From contig JADWMM010000001.1 in the NCBI GenBank assembly GCA_015978205.1, positions 33,382 to 97,381 of the forward strand: DNA of 64,000 nucleotides. Reading direction: 5' to 3'. Below the pieces are notes generated by a model, which did not search any database, was not told the origin of the DNA, and worked only from the letters and a program-made list of their open reading frames with translations. Positions 20,371 through 28,689 of this stretch are shown piece after piece (the stretch's first letter is position 1; the number at the start of each line of letters is the position of its first letter). The translations under genes and the position numbers were made by a program. This DNA comes from Alkaliphilus sp. NP8. GTDB lineage: Bacteria > Bacillota > Clostridia > Peptostreptococcales > Natronincolaceae.

Positions 20371-20400
20371 TTGATTAATATATACATATCGTGCTATAAT
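20371..20400 (+). promoter_or_regulatory. Strong extended -10 promoter for the comK-like gene
   Basis: TTGATT (20371-20376), 18-base spacer ending in TGC, then perfect TATAAT (20395-20400). It lies in the divergent region between this gene and the surface operon; I could not identify a good promoter for the opposite direction there. Confidence 0.65.
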
Positions 20401-20465
20401 AGTATTACTTAGAAAGGGGTACTAAATTGGAATAAACTATAAGAAAAGCGAATAGAGGTGATAAT

Positions 20466-21068
20466 TTGAAAGAGCTAAAAAAAGTATTGGAAAGCGAAAC
20501 AAGCATTGTAGCTTTGCTTGCAGTGTATGAAGAAAACAGGGGAAACTGTACAAAGCTAGTTTTAGAAAACAATAAAACAGTATTATTGAATCAGTCTGTA
20601 AAATCTGTAATAAAAAACATTGCAAAATATTACAGTATAGATATTATTCAACTTAGGAAAAAACAACAAAGTTTACTTAATTGTAAATACAATGTGCCAC
20701 TACCTATAAAAAATAATATGCTTTTTATTCCTATAAAAACCAGAACTCCGAAAGTAAAAAAAGATCCTTGCTGTAGTTATATTAACTTTTACCAAATACA
20801 TAAACTAGACAAAAAAAATCCTATTATCCACATGAAAAATAGCGAGCCTATACAAAGTCTAAATTCGACATCTACTTTAAAAACACGATATAACAAAGGC
20901 AAAATTTGTTCTAAATTAAATAACACTGATAATGAAAATAAATTAAGCGAAGAAAAAGAAAGTCTACCTTACTTTTATCCTGCAACAAAGGCAGATATAA
21001 ATACAGTAGTTAAAGAAGTTGAAAACCTAAAAGAATTAGTAATAAGTCTTTTAAATAAAAAACAGTAA
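20466..21068 (+). CDS. ComK-like competence transcription factor family protein
   Basis: 200 residues, close to the length of Bacillus ComK. The layout matches: an N-terminal strand pair (TSIVALLAVYEENRGNCTKL), then VPLPIKNNMLFIPIKTRTP followed by a polar stretch and a Cys/Ser-aromatic segment (CCSYINFYQIH), the equivalent of the ComK stretch where a hydrophobic F-P-T segment is followed by C-x-W-I. The C-terminal 80 residues are diverged and basic. The start is TTG with GAGGTG five bases upstream. ComK proteins bind AT-rich boxes and activate DNA uptake genes, but many clostridial relatives are uncharacterised and may do something else. No competence genes are in the window. Confidence 0.55.
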   Translation: MKELKKVLESETSIVALLAVYEENRGNCTKLVLENNKTVLLNQSVKSVIKNIAKYYSIDIIQLRKKQQSLLNCKYNVPLPIKNNMLFIPIKTRTPKVKKDPCCSYINFYQIHKLDKKNPIIHMKNSEPIQSLNSTSTLKTRYNKGKICSKLNNTDNENKLSEEKESLPYFYPATKADINTVVKEVENLKELVISLLNKKQ

Positions 21069-21107
21069 ATGGAGGGTTCGAACCGAACCTTTCGCTTACT
21101 GTTTTTT
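21057..21107. terminator. Bidirectional terminator between the comK-like and pglF-like genes
   Basis: Outer stem AAAAAACAGTAA/TTACTGTTTTTT plus an inner stem AGGGTTCG/CGAACCTT. It overlaps the last codons of the comK-like gene and has T-runs on both strands, so it serves the convergent genes. Confidence 0.8.
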
Positions 21108-21139
21108 GTTTATTTATGTATTTAAAATTATATATGTAA

Positions 21140-22990
21140 CTACCCTGTCTGATTGCTTGTCTGCTTATATGTAGGTACTATTTTCACCATATAATCTTTA
21201 ATTCCATCAGTATCTTTTACTAAAATATCTGATAAAATATCAAGTTCACGTCTTAATAGCTTAAGATCTGTAAAGAAAGGCTTGCCAACAAATATTTTAT
21301 TGTTTTCAGTTTCACTTAAACCTTCTTCGTTCATTAAAAGCTCTTCGTACAGTTTTTCTCCAGGTCTAAGACCAACAATCTCTATTTTCATATCTATATC
21401 TGGTTCAAATCCTGAAAGACGGATTAAGTTTTTAGCTAAATCTATAATCTTTACAGGTTCACCCATGTCTAAAACGAATATCTCTCCACCTTTAGCCATA
21501 GATCCTGCTTCTATTACTAACTGGACAGCCTCTGGAATAGTCATAAAATACCTTGTAACCTCTGGGTCTGTTACAGTAACAGGGCCACCTTCAGATATCT
21601 GCCTTTTAAATAAAGGGATAACACTTCCATTACTACCTAACACATTACCGAATCTAACAGCTACAAACTCAGTTTTGCTATTTACATTTAAAGATTGAAT
21701 TATCATCTCTGCTACTCTTTTAGTAGCTCCCATTATATTAGTAGGATTAACTGCTTTGTCAGTAGAAATTAAAACAAACTTTTCACTGCCATATTCATTA
21801 GCACATTCAGCAACATTTTTAGTTCCAAAAACATTGTTTTTAATAGCCTCTTGAGGGTTATTTTCCATAAGAGGTACATGCTTATGAGCTGCAGCATGGA
21901 AAATTACTTGTGGCATATATGTAGCAAATATTTCATCTAATCTAGCTTTATCCCTTATGGATGCTATTAGAACTTCTAAATCTAAATCTGAATATTTTCG
22001 CTTTAATTCATTTTGAATATCATAAGCATTATTTTCGTAAATATCTAATATAAGAAGTTTACGAGGCTTAAACTTAGAAATCTGTCTGCAAAGTTCTGAC
22101 CCTATAGAGCCACCCCCACCAGTAACTAAAACAACTTTATTTCCTACATATCCACTTATTTCATTTAAATTTATATTAACAGGCTCTCTTCCTAATAAAT
22201 CCTCTATTTTTACTTCTCTAATTTTCTTAATACTAACCTGTTCATCTATAAGCTCATAAATACCAGGTACTATTTTTAGCTTGCATTTTGTTTTACTACA
22301 TTCTTCTACAACTTCTCTAATCTCTTTTTTAGATGCAGATGGAATAGCAATAATAATTTCATCTATAGAGTTGGCTTCAGCCACTTCTTTAATATGATAC
22401 TTATCTCCTAAGACAGGTACTCCATTAATTTTAGCACCTAGTTTACTACTGTCATCATCTATTAAAGCTACTGCTCTACTATGTAAGTTTTCATGCTTCT
22501 TTAGCTCTTTAATTACTAAAGCTCCTGCTTGGCCTGCTCCTACAATAAGTACTCTTTTATAATTTTTTCTTTTAAAAATCTTTTCTTTGCTTATACCACG
22601 TGCTGCTCTAACACTAAATCTTATTCCACCAATAAATAAAGTGTCTAAAATAAATGTAAGTAAGTAAATACTTCTAGGTAGCATTTGTTGTGTAAGCACC
22701 ATATATGTAATAATTCCTGTATTAGCAACAAAGGATGTTGTTATTATTTGAAATACTTCTCCTATACTTGCATACCGCCACAAGTTTTTATACATACCGA
22801 AAGCGTAAAAAATAAATAACTTAATTAAAGTAAATGTAATTAAGTTTTGAAAATATATAGGGCCATATTGATTTACCATTTGACCTGTAAAATTTCCATC
22901 GAAACGTAAATAAAAGGCTGCTACATACGCTAAGTTAATAAGTACTGCATCTATTGAGAAAAGTAATATTCCCCAAACTTTCTTCTTCAT
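21140..22990 (-). CDS. Membrane UDP-N-acetylglucosamine 4,6-dehydratase (PglF/CapD type)
   Basis: 616 residues, the full length of the PglF/WbpM/CapD class: four N-terminal membrane segments, a first Rossmann domain (VLIVGAGQAGALVIKEL) and a second catalytic SDR domain starting VLVTGGGGSIGSELCRQ, with STDKAVNPTNIMGATKR around the active site. These enzymes turn UDP-GlcNAc into the 4-keto-6-deoxy sugar that feeds bacillosamine and related diamino sugars. The PglE-like aminotransferase and PglC-like phosphosugar transferase in the operon at 53-55 kb are the logical next steps, although they lie about 30 kb away. A GGGGGAT site precedes the ATG. It is a single-gene unit. Confidence 0.88.
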   Translation of the reverse strand: MKKKVWGILLFSIDAVLINLAYVAAFYLRFDGNFTGQMVNQYGPIYFQNLITFTLIKLFIFYAFGMYKNLWRYASIGEVFQIITTSFVANTGIITYMVLTQQMLPRSIYLLTFILDTLFIGGIRFSVRAARGISKEKIFKRKNYKRVLIVGAGQAGALVIKELKKHENLHSRAVALIDDDSSKLGAKINGVPVLGDKYHIKEVAEANSIDEIIIAIPSASKKEIREVVEECSKTKCKLKIVPGIYELIDEQVSIKKIREVKIEDLLGREPVNINLNEISGYVGNKVVLVTGGGGSIGSELCRQISKFKPRKLLILDIYENNAYDIQNELKRKYSDLDLEVLIASIRDKARLDEIFATYMPQVIFHAAAHKHVPLMENNPQEAIKNNVFGTKNVAECANEYGSEKFVLISTDKAVNPTNIMGATKRVAEMIIQSLNVNSKTEFVAVRFGNVLGSNGSVIPLFKRQISEGGPVTVTDPEVTRYFMTIPEAVQLVIEAGSMAKGGEIFVLDMGEPVKIIDLAKNLIRLSGFEPDIDMKIEIVGLRPGEKLYEELLMNEEGLSETENNKIFVGKPFFTDLKLLRRELDILSDILVKDTDGIKDYMVKIVPTYKQTSNQTG

Positions 22991-23096
22991 ACCTGTAATC
23001 CCCCATTTTGGTGCATTTTGTAAAAATATCTAATATTATATTATCATATTTTTTAGTATTTAAAAATCATTATTACGATTTATTTTAAAGCAAACT

Positions 23097-23155
23097 AAAA
23101 ATACGGCTATGGTATTCACCTTTTCTACAAAAGCAAACTACCAAAACCGTATTTT
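23097..23155 (-). terminator. Terminator of the HTH/Spo0E-like pair
   Basis: Hairpin AAAATACGG...ATGGTA with TACCA...CCGTATTTT and a T-run on the minus strand. It stands about 110 bases after the Spo0E-like stop. Confidence 0.6.
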
Positions 23156-23268
23156 CACTAAAACATAAATTAATTTACACTACTATACTAACTCTACTTT
23201 ATAATGTTATATAATATCTCTGCAGCTAACCCTTTAGCTTTCTTTTCCTATGTTACAATTAATTTGCA

Positions 23269-23421
23269 TTAATCATATTTTATTTCTAGATATTTATTTA
23301 TAGTCTTGTCTAATTCTTGACTGATCTTAAGAACTATTTCGTTATCATAATAATCTTCTTCAGCTGTTAACTTATTCAATTCTGCTCTTAAAATTTCTAT
23401 TTCTTCTTTTACCTCTTTCAT
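23269..23421 (-). CDS. Spo0E-like aspartyl-phosphate phosphatase, copy 1
   Basis: About 50 residues: two helices with the family signature S-x-E-L-D (SQELDKTI) in the second helix. Spo0E-family proteins remove phosphate from Spo0A and so delay sporulation. I placed the start at MKEVKEEIEIL because AGGGGGATATACT directly precedes it; the reading frame is open further upstream but without a site. It follows a small HTH gene in the same direction and resembles a second copy at 31.5 kb, including a 19-base identical stretch across the ribosome binding site. Family call from the motif and size; the target is inferred. Confidence 0.75.
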   Translation of the reverse strand: MKEVKEEIEILRAELNKLTAEEDYYDNEIVLKISQELDKTINKYLEIKYD

Positions 23422-23497
23422 AGTATATCCCCCTAAAAAAATTTCGTAGTATAAAGTTTTTATACTTTCAATTTTTAATAAATTTATCCTTTTAGCT

Positions 23498-23701
23498 TTA
23501 AACATCCTTATCTTCATCTATTGAAAGGATATTTATTATTTTGTTTTTATATTTTGCACCTGATCTTTCTCCATATAAAATCATACTCAGGTATACTTCC
23601 GATGTCCCTAGTTTTTCGGCTAATGATTTTTGTGTCATGTTTAATTCGAATAACTTGTTTTTTACACTTTGTCCAAAAACAGTTAGTTTTCTTTTCTTCA
23701 C
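23498..23701 (-). CDS. Small helix-turn-helix regulator (XRE-like)
   Basis: About 67 residues, with a helix-turn-helix in NKLFELNMTQKSLAEKLGTSEVYLSMILYG (split by the turn at LGTS). The start is taken at the GTG nine bases after AAGGGGG; another GTG two codons earlier is too close to the site. It is like the small phage-type Cro/C1 proteins. It lies just upstream of the Spo0E-like gene on the same strand and divergent from a larger XRE regulator, which suggests a small regulatory switch. Function unknown. Confidence 0.65.
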   Translation of the reverse strand: MKKRKLTVFGQSVKNKLFELNMTQKSLAEKLGTSEVYLSMILYGERSGAKYKNKIINILSIDEDKDV

Positions 23702-23834
23702 TGACACTTTCCCCCTTTAACCTTAAACTTTTTTATATCTTATAAGCTATTTGTGGTACAATTATTAAAGATTAAAAGTTAATCGTATATTAATGTTATA
23801 TCTTTTATTAGAGATTGTCAATTGTTTTATGACT

Positions 23835-23849
23835 TTTTATCTGATAAAA
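23835..23849. promoter_or_regulatory. Palindrome, possible XRE operator
   Basis: Perfect inverted repeat TTTTATC-T-GATAAAA, 25 bases before the XRE start in the divergent region. It could be an autoregulatory site. Confidence 0.35.
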
Positions 23850-23874
23850 GAGACAAGCTATAGGAGGTGTTACT

Positions 23875-24252
23875 TTGGATACTATAGGAAAAAGAATTCG
23901 CTCTGCACGAAAATCCAAGAATTTGACTTTAACCGACATAAAAAAGATTACCGGATTATCTACTGGTAACCTTAGTGAACTTGAAAACGATAAATTTTTA
24001 CCCTCTGCCAATGCTTTAATTCAATTTAGAAGAATATATGATGTATCTATAGATTGGATATTAACTGGAGAAGAATCTATAAGCAATGAAGATGCTAAAG
24101 TTATTAATGAAATAAAGGAAAAGTATCTCTGCAATGAATATAACGAAGATGAAAAAGAATTGATTAAACTTTATAGGAAATTAGATTCTATAAATAAGCA
24201 GAACCTTTGGGGCTATTTAAGGGTTGCTACTTCATCTAATAATTATAAATAA
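23875..24252 (+). CDS. XRE-family transcriptional regulator
   Basis: 125 residues. The N-terminal HTH_3 domain is clear (IGKRIRSARKSKNLTLTDI, TGLSTGNLSELEND), followed by WILTGEES, the typical end of the domain, and a C-terminal helical region that may dimerise. The start is TTG with TAGGAGGTG upstream. It is divergent from a small HTH gene and a Spo0E-like gene and probably controls the region between them. The same arrangement, XRE facing a Spo0E-like gene, occurs again near 31.7 kb. Ligand and targets unknown. Confidence 0.85.
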   Translation: MDTIGKRIRSARKSKNLTLTDIKKITGLSTGNLSELENDKFLPSANALIQFRRIYDVSIDWILTGEESISNEDAKVINEIKEKYLCNEYNEDEKELIKLYRKLDSINKQNLWGYLRVATSSNNYK

Positions 24253-24267
24253 CTTTTTTTATGGCTG

Positions 24268-24294
24268 AATGATTAATAATTAATCATTTTTTAA
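24268..24294 (+). terminator. Terminator after the XRE gene
   Basis: AT-rich hairpin AATGATTAA/TTAATCATT followed by six T. Confidence 0.5.
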
Positions 24295-24300
24295 AATAAT

Positions 24301-24371
24301 AAAAATAGCCCAGTAGAAATTTTAAAGTGTCCTTAACATAGGATCCATTTTATCTACTGGGTTAGTTTTTT
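24301..24371. terminator. Bidirectional hairpin between XRE and hepT
   Basis: Stem CCCAGTAGA/TCTACTGGG with a 35-base loop, A-run before and T-run after. It likely ends hepT transcription from the right and backs up the XRE terminator. Confidence 0.6.
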
Positions 24372-24403
24372 ATATCTATGTACAATTTGATTTTATAATA
24401 CTT

Positions 24404-24850
24404 TTATTTCCAATTTTCATTACTATATTTTTCAACTCTATTTACACTATCCAAAATATACGGCGTTAATTTCAATACCTGCTTAAATATTTCTTCAATA
24501 GCCGTAGGAATATACTCATGGGCAATCTCATTTCTTAAATATCTAATTTCTTTAAATAATTCAGCAGAATATATAAGTTCTCGTTTTTCTGCTCTATTTA
24601 TTCTATCTATTACAGTACCTGGTTTTTCTAGCTCTAAAATATCAATTAATCTAAATATTTTTTGTATTAAAATATCACTAGTTCTAGCAAAGCGACTAGT
24701 TAATGCTTCAAATTTGTCTAACTCTTCGAAACTATATTCTTCTTTTATCCCTATATCTTTACATGTATTATATGAATAAGATAACATATTATTTGCATTT
24801 TCTAGAAGTTTTAACTCTTCTGCTAATAGTCGCTTTTTGCTATCTATCAT
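24404..24850 (-). CDS. HepT-like toxin (HEPN RNase) of a HepT/MntA system
   Basis: 148 residues, all helical in character. RNEIAHEY near the C-terminus matches the HEPN RNase motif R-x4-H-x-Y. HepT toxins cleave RNA and are silenced when the partner MntA nucleotidyltransferase adds AMP to the Tyr of this motif. The ATG overlaps the stop of the MntA-like gene by four bases (ATGA), as expected for a coupled toxin-antitoxin pair. The motif is intact, so the toxin could be active. Such pairs are often found in accessory DNA. Confidence 0.85.
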   Translation of the reverse strand: MIDSKKRLLAEELKLLENANNMLSYSYNTCKDIGIKEEYSFEELDKFEALTSRFARTSDILIQKIFRLIDILELEKPGTVIDRINRAEKRELIYSAELFKEIRYLRNEIAHEYIPTAIEEIFKQVLKLTPYILDSVNRVEKYSNENWK

Positions 24851-25128
24851 AGTAACACTCCCTCTTCTAAAGCAATTTTTATAAATGGCTGCGAATCATC
24901 TTCAGCTATTATTATATCAATTTTTTGTTCTCCAATAATGTCCCAAAGTTTATATTTAATACTAATCGAATCTTTTTGTGCCAATTTACTAGAAAATATT
25001 AATATATCAATGTCTCCACCTTTTTTATCATCATGGACTCTAGATCCAAATATATATATATTCGCATTTTTATCTAAATTTAGAACTATATCTTTAATTG
25101 CCTTTATTTCTTTATTTGATAAACGCAT
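24847..25128 (-). CDS. MntA-like minimal nucleotidyltransferase antitoxin
   Basis: 93 residues with the polymerase-beta-type nucleotidyltransferase signature: IFGSRVHDDKKGGDIDILIF gives G-S followed by D-x-D, and KIDIIIAEDD gives the third acidic site. Minimal nucleotidyltransferases paired with HepT AMPylate the toxin. GGTGG is nine bases before the ATG. It is the first gene of the two-gene unit. Assignment is supported both by the motif and the HepT neighbour. Confidence 0.85.
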   Translation of the reverse strand: MRLSNKEIKAIKDIVLNLDKNANIYIFGSRVHDDKKGGDIDILIFSSKLAQKDSISIKYKLWDIIGEQKIDIIIAEDDSQPFIKIALEEGVLL

Positions 25129-25393
25129 TGAAATAAACCACCATCCTCTTCTTTAGATATTATTTTATTATTATATCATTTTAATTTCAAATATATAATA
25201 TTATTTAAATCTATATACTTTGTTAATATATTATAATACTATAGCATAAAAACCTATGAATAGTTTATTTAACTTATCTGACACCAATTACATAACTCAA
25301 AAATAAATATTCATTGTTTATTTTTATTTTTATTTGGATATAAACTAGATAGTTAATACAACTATTATAACAAATAATAAGGAGGCAGCATTT

Positions 25394-25915
25394 ATGGAAA
25401 GATTAATAGGAACTAAAGCTCCTGACTTTAAAATGAATGCAGTTTTAGGAGACGGTTCTGATTTTACTAAAGTTTCATTAGAAGATTATAAAGGTAAATG
25501 GGTTGTAATGTTTTTTTATCCATTAGACTTTACTTTTGTATGACCGACAGAAATTACTGGGTTCAGTAAAAAGGTTGATGAATTTAAAAAATTAAATACA
25601 GAGGTTTTAAGCATAAGCACTGATAGTGAACATTCACATAAAGCGTGGATAAATTCTGATTTAGGCAAAGTAAATTTTCCTATGGCGTCTGATAGGACCA
25701 GAACTGTATCTAAAGACTATGGCGTTTTAATTGAAGAAGAAGGTATTGCATTAAGAGGTTTATTTATTATAGATCCAGAAGGAATGATACGATATTCCGT
25801 AGTTCACGATTTAGGTATAGGAAGATCTGTAGATGAAACACTAAGAGTATTAAAAGCATTGCAAACTGGTGGTTTATGTCCTATTGATTGGGAAGAAGGA
25901 GATGAATTACTATAA
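25394..25915 (+). CDS. Selenocysteine-containing peroxiredoxin (AhpC/Prx1 type)
   Basis: A 173-codon frame with one internal TGA at codon 50, exactly at the peroxidatic residue: DFTFV-U-PTEITGF where other peroxiredoxins have DFTFVCPTEI. The protein is otherwise intact on both sides: KAPDF at the start, the resolving cysteine in GGLCPIDW near the end, and normal length. A six-base-pair hairpin with a GGTT loop lies 17 bases after the TGA, as expected for a bacterial SECIS. AAGGAGG precedes the ATG. It would reduce hydrogen or alkyl peroxides. Gene callers would cut it at the TGA or start it at codon 97. A single gene with its own terminator. Confidence 0.92.
25541..25569 (+). promoter_or_regulatory. 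UGA-Sec codon and SECIS hairpin
   Basis: TGA at 25541-25543, then stem TTACTG (25554-25559), loop GGTT and stem CAGTAA (25564-25569). The GG start of the loop and its distance of about 17 bases fit the bacterial elements bound by SelB. Confidence 0.75.
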
Positions 25916-25947
25916 AAGCATAAAGTTAACTGTACTTAGCAAAGCTT

Positions 25948-25991
25948 AAGCACTCTAACTCTATGAAAAACATAGGGATAGAGTGCTTTTT
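25948..25991 (+). terminator. Terminator of the selenoprotein gene
   Basis: Stem AAGCACTCTAACTCTATG with CATAGGGATAGAGTGCTT, loop AAAAA, then T-run. Confidence 0.85.
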
Positions 25992-26089
25992 ATATTTATA
26001 TAACTTAAAAGGAGGATGGGCATAATATTTTATAACAGTTAATGTATAGTTTTATATCTATAATAAAAATAACAGGAGGATTATTTATA

Positions 26090-27478
26090 ATGGAAACCAC
26101 GTATTTATTATTTATTATTGCTTATTTGGTTGGAATTTCGTTATATGGTGTTTATTTGAACAAGAAGTTTATAAAAAGTAATGATGATTTTATTACTGCT
26201 GGACGTAGTCTACCATTTCCAGTTTTAGTTGGTACATTGTTAGCAACTTGGATGGGTAGTGGTATAATTACTGGTACAGCAAACTTTATATACCAGAGAG
26301 GACCTATTGCAGGTATATTCTTTTTAATAGGTGAACCAGTAGGATTACTTTTAATTGCACTGTTTTTAGCAAAACGTATAAGAGAAAAAACTAGTTATAC
26401 AATTTCAGAATTAATAGAAGTAAAATATGGACTAGTTGCAAGAATTATTGTAGCAGTATGTATAGTACTTGCTTACCTTGGAATAGTATCTAACCAGTTT
26501 TCAGCTGGAGGTATGATATTAAATATGGTTACATGTATGGATGTACAAACTGGAACCTTAATAAGTGCTATGTTTATTATCTTTATATCCGTTGTAGGTG
26601 GACTTGTTTCAATTGCATATACAGATGCTATAGGTACATTTATTATATTTATTGCAATGATTATAGGACTTCCTATAGCTATTAGTCAGGCTGGAGGAAT
26701 ATCACAGCTAATGGCCTCACTGCCAGCAGAAAAAACTACTGTTACAGGTGGGTTAACTAATATTCAATTAATAGGTTATATGCTACCAGTTATCTTTTTA
26801 GTTTTAGGTGAACAAAACATATACCAACGTTTTGGAGCTGCAAAAGATCCTACAGAAGCTAAAAAATCTGGTTTTGGATTATTTGGACTAGCTCTTTTAT
26901 TAGACTTTTTAGTTATAGCTATAGTTACTGTTAGTATTGTGCTTTACCCTAATATGGAAAACCCAGATGCAGCATTCTTTGAAGTAGCAATGGGACTACC
27001 AACAATAATAGGTGGTTTATTAATAGCTTGTTCTGTTGCACTATTTATAACGACTGCGGATTCATATTTATTATCAGCATCTACTAATGTTATATACGAT
27101 ATATGGATTAGATTATTTAAGAAAGAAGCTAGTGATAAAGAAACTATAAAAGCTACTAGAATTTGTATCGTTGTATTAGCATTGTTTGCATTAGTAGTTG
27201 GAACATTCTTCCCATCATTATTAGATATTCAGATGTATGCTTACGCAATGTATGGTGCTGCTATTACTCCAGCACTTCTTGGAGCCTTGTTCTGGGAAAA
27301 AGCAAATAAAGCCGGTGGTCTTTCATCTATTATAATAGGTGGTGGAACTGTACTAGTTTGGGATATAATTTTAGGAACACCAGGAGATTTTAACAGCTTG
27401 TTAATCGCTGGACCTTTATCTATACTTGCTTTAATAATAGGAAGCTTGGTTACACAAGATAAAGTTAAAGAAGCTTAA
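26090..27478 (+). CDS. Sodium:solute symporter family (SSS) transporter
   Basis: About 462 residues and 12-13 membrane segments. The start is taken at METTYLLFIIAYL, ten bases after AGGAGG. Family features are the N-terminal SNDDFITAGRSLPFPVL, LLATWMGSGIITGTANF in the second segment, and ITTADSYLLSASTNV for the sodium site. Relatives carry proline, pantothenate, sialic acid or short organic acids with sodium; the substrate here is not evident. It is a single-gene unit between two terminators, downstream of the peroxiredoxin. Confidence 0.92.
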   Translation: METTYLLFIIAYLVGISLYGVYLNKKFIKSNDDFITAGRSLPFPVLVGTLLATWMGSGIITGTANFIYQRGPIAGIFFLIGEPVGLLLIALFLAKRIREKTSYTISELIEVKYGLVARIIVAVCIVLAYLGIVSNQFSAGGMILNMVTCMDVQTGTLISAMFIIFISVVGGLVSIAYTDAIGTFIIFIAMIIGLPIAISQAGGISQLMASLPAEKTTVTGGLTNIQLIGYMLPVIFLVLGEQNIYQRFGAAKDPTEAKKSGFGLFGLALLLDFLVIAIVTVSIVLYPNMENPDAAFFEVAMGLPTIIGGLLIACSVALFITTADSYLLSASTNVIYDIWIRLFKKEASDKETIKATRICIVVLALFALVVGTFFPSLLDIQMYAYAMYGAAITPALLGALFWEKANKAGGLSSIIIGGGTVLVWDIILGTPGDFNSLLIAGPLSILALIIGSLVTQDKVKEA

Positions 27479-27545
27479 AGTTATAAAATTGTAAATTAAA
27501 TTTAAAGAAGAATATAGTGTACAAATAATTTTATTTATCAACAGC

Positions 27546-27590
27546 AACCAACCTCCAAACTGAGTAATTAGTTTGGAGGTTGGTTTATTT
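27546..27590. terminator. Bidirectional terminator of convergent genes
   Basis: Perfect 16-bp stem AACCAACCTCCAAACT with its complement and an eight-base loop. It overlaps the last codons of the glycosidase gene on the minus strand. Confidence 0.85.
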
Positions 27591-28689
27591 GTTTAGTTAT
27601 TACAATAGCATTACTTAATAATCTACCTGGTTTATGTACAATTTTATCTTTGTACATAAGCCCAGATGAAGCTCCGCCATCTAAATTCATAGCTTGATAA
27701 AGTTCTAACTCTTTTGCTATTTCTGCTAGTTCTTTTATTGATACAGAAGATACAACACCTATAATAAGTTTATTTTCTTTTGTTACACCTATAAAACTTC
27801 TTTGTGCTCTATTTGTAAGAATCTTATCTTCAAAAAAACCTTCTGATTTACCATCTGCAGTTATTATTCCATCTTTTATTAATGTGGGACCAGCACCAAC
27901 AGCAGTTGTTACATCTTTCCAAACTGAGCTTAAGTCTTTTCCGGAGATACTATTTCCATTCTTATATTCGATTTCACTAAAATTAAACTCATAATCTACT
28001 GCATCTCCAACCTCAAATTTATCTTTAAAACTTTCAATCCCAGTAACTATTACATAACCATCAGAAGGGATAGGAGCTTTTCCAGATGTTATATTATTTA
28101 CCTTACCTTCTTTTATAACAATTGAATTAAATGAATGCTCGTGAGTTTCTTCACCAAATTCTGGCGTAAAAATTGTTATTGCATTAGGATTATCCATTGG
28201 GTGATTTATATTCCAAGCATACCAAGTACCATATTCATTTATACTTCCAGTAATAGATATATATAAATTTTCTAACTTGACTTCATTTGTATCTGTAAAA
28301 CCAATAACAGAACCTGTATTTCCAATATGTATAACCTGTCCATTCTTTTGAATCGTTCCCCATGGAAGTGGATTGTTGTTATAAGCACTAAAAAAAGTCC
28401 CATTAATAGCTGCCAATACTTCTTTGTCTTCATTTTTAACCTGATTTGCTATATTTTCAAGACTATCAGAAGTACTAATTTGATTATTTGCACTAACAGA
28501 TTCAACGCTAATTTCTGAATCATTTAAGTCTATAGTAACATAAGATACATTTCTAATGTTTCCTGAAAAATTTATTGTACGCGTATCTAAGGCTGTGCTA
28601 CTAACAGCATACGTAGTATTGAACGATAATAATATAATAGATAGTACTAATACAAATGATGACATATTTCTTTTAAGATTTAAATTCAT
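27568..28689 (-). CDS. Exported phosphodiester glycosidase family protein (NAGPA/DUF2233)
   Basis: 373 residues with a signal peptide (SFVLVLSIILLSFNTTYA). The family core is visible: VLAAINGTFF, RSFIGVTKENKLIIGVV and YQAMNLDGGASSGLMY, typical of the phosphodiester glycosidase domain of human uncovering enzyme (NAGPA) and bacterial surface homologues. In bacteria these act on exopolysaccharide or wall-linked sugar phosphodiesters. The start overlaps the end of the lipoprotein gene by 17 bases and has no clear ribosome site of its own, so translation is probably coupled. The final codons lie inside the terminator stem. Confidence 0.85.
   Translation of the reverse strand: MNLNLKRNMSSFVLVLSIILLSFNTTYAVSSTALDTRTINFSGNIRNVSYVTIDLNDSEISVESVSANNQISTSDSLENIANQVKNEDKEVLAAINGTFFSAYNNNPLPWGTIQKNGQVIHIGNTGSVIGFTDTNEVKLENLYISITGSINEYGTWYAWNINHPMDNPNAITIFTPEFGEETHEHSFNSIVIKEGKVNNITSGKAPIPSDGYVIVTGIESFKDKFEVGDAVDYEFNFSEIEYKNGNSISGKDLSSVWKDVTTAVGAGPTLIKDGIITADGKSEGFFEDKILTNRAQRSFIGVTKENKLIIGVVSSVSIKELAEIAKELELYQAMNLDGGASSGLMYKDKIVHKPGRLLSNAIVITKQINQPPN

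Noticed and set aside
21071-21092. GGTTCGAACC resembling a tRNA T-arm
   Set aside because: It lies inside the terminator stem; there is no acceptor, anticodon or D arm around it.
25366-25383. Possible PerR box upstream of the peroxiredoxin
   Set aside because: Only one half-site matches TTATAAT well; the other half matches poorly, so it is not supported.
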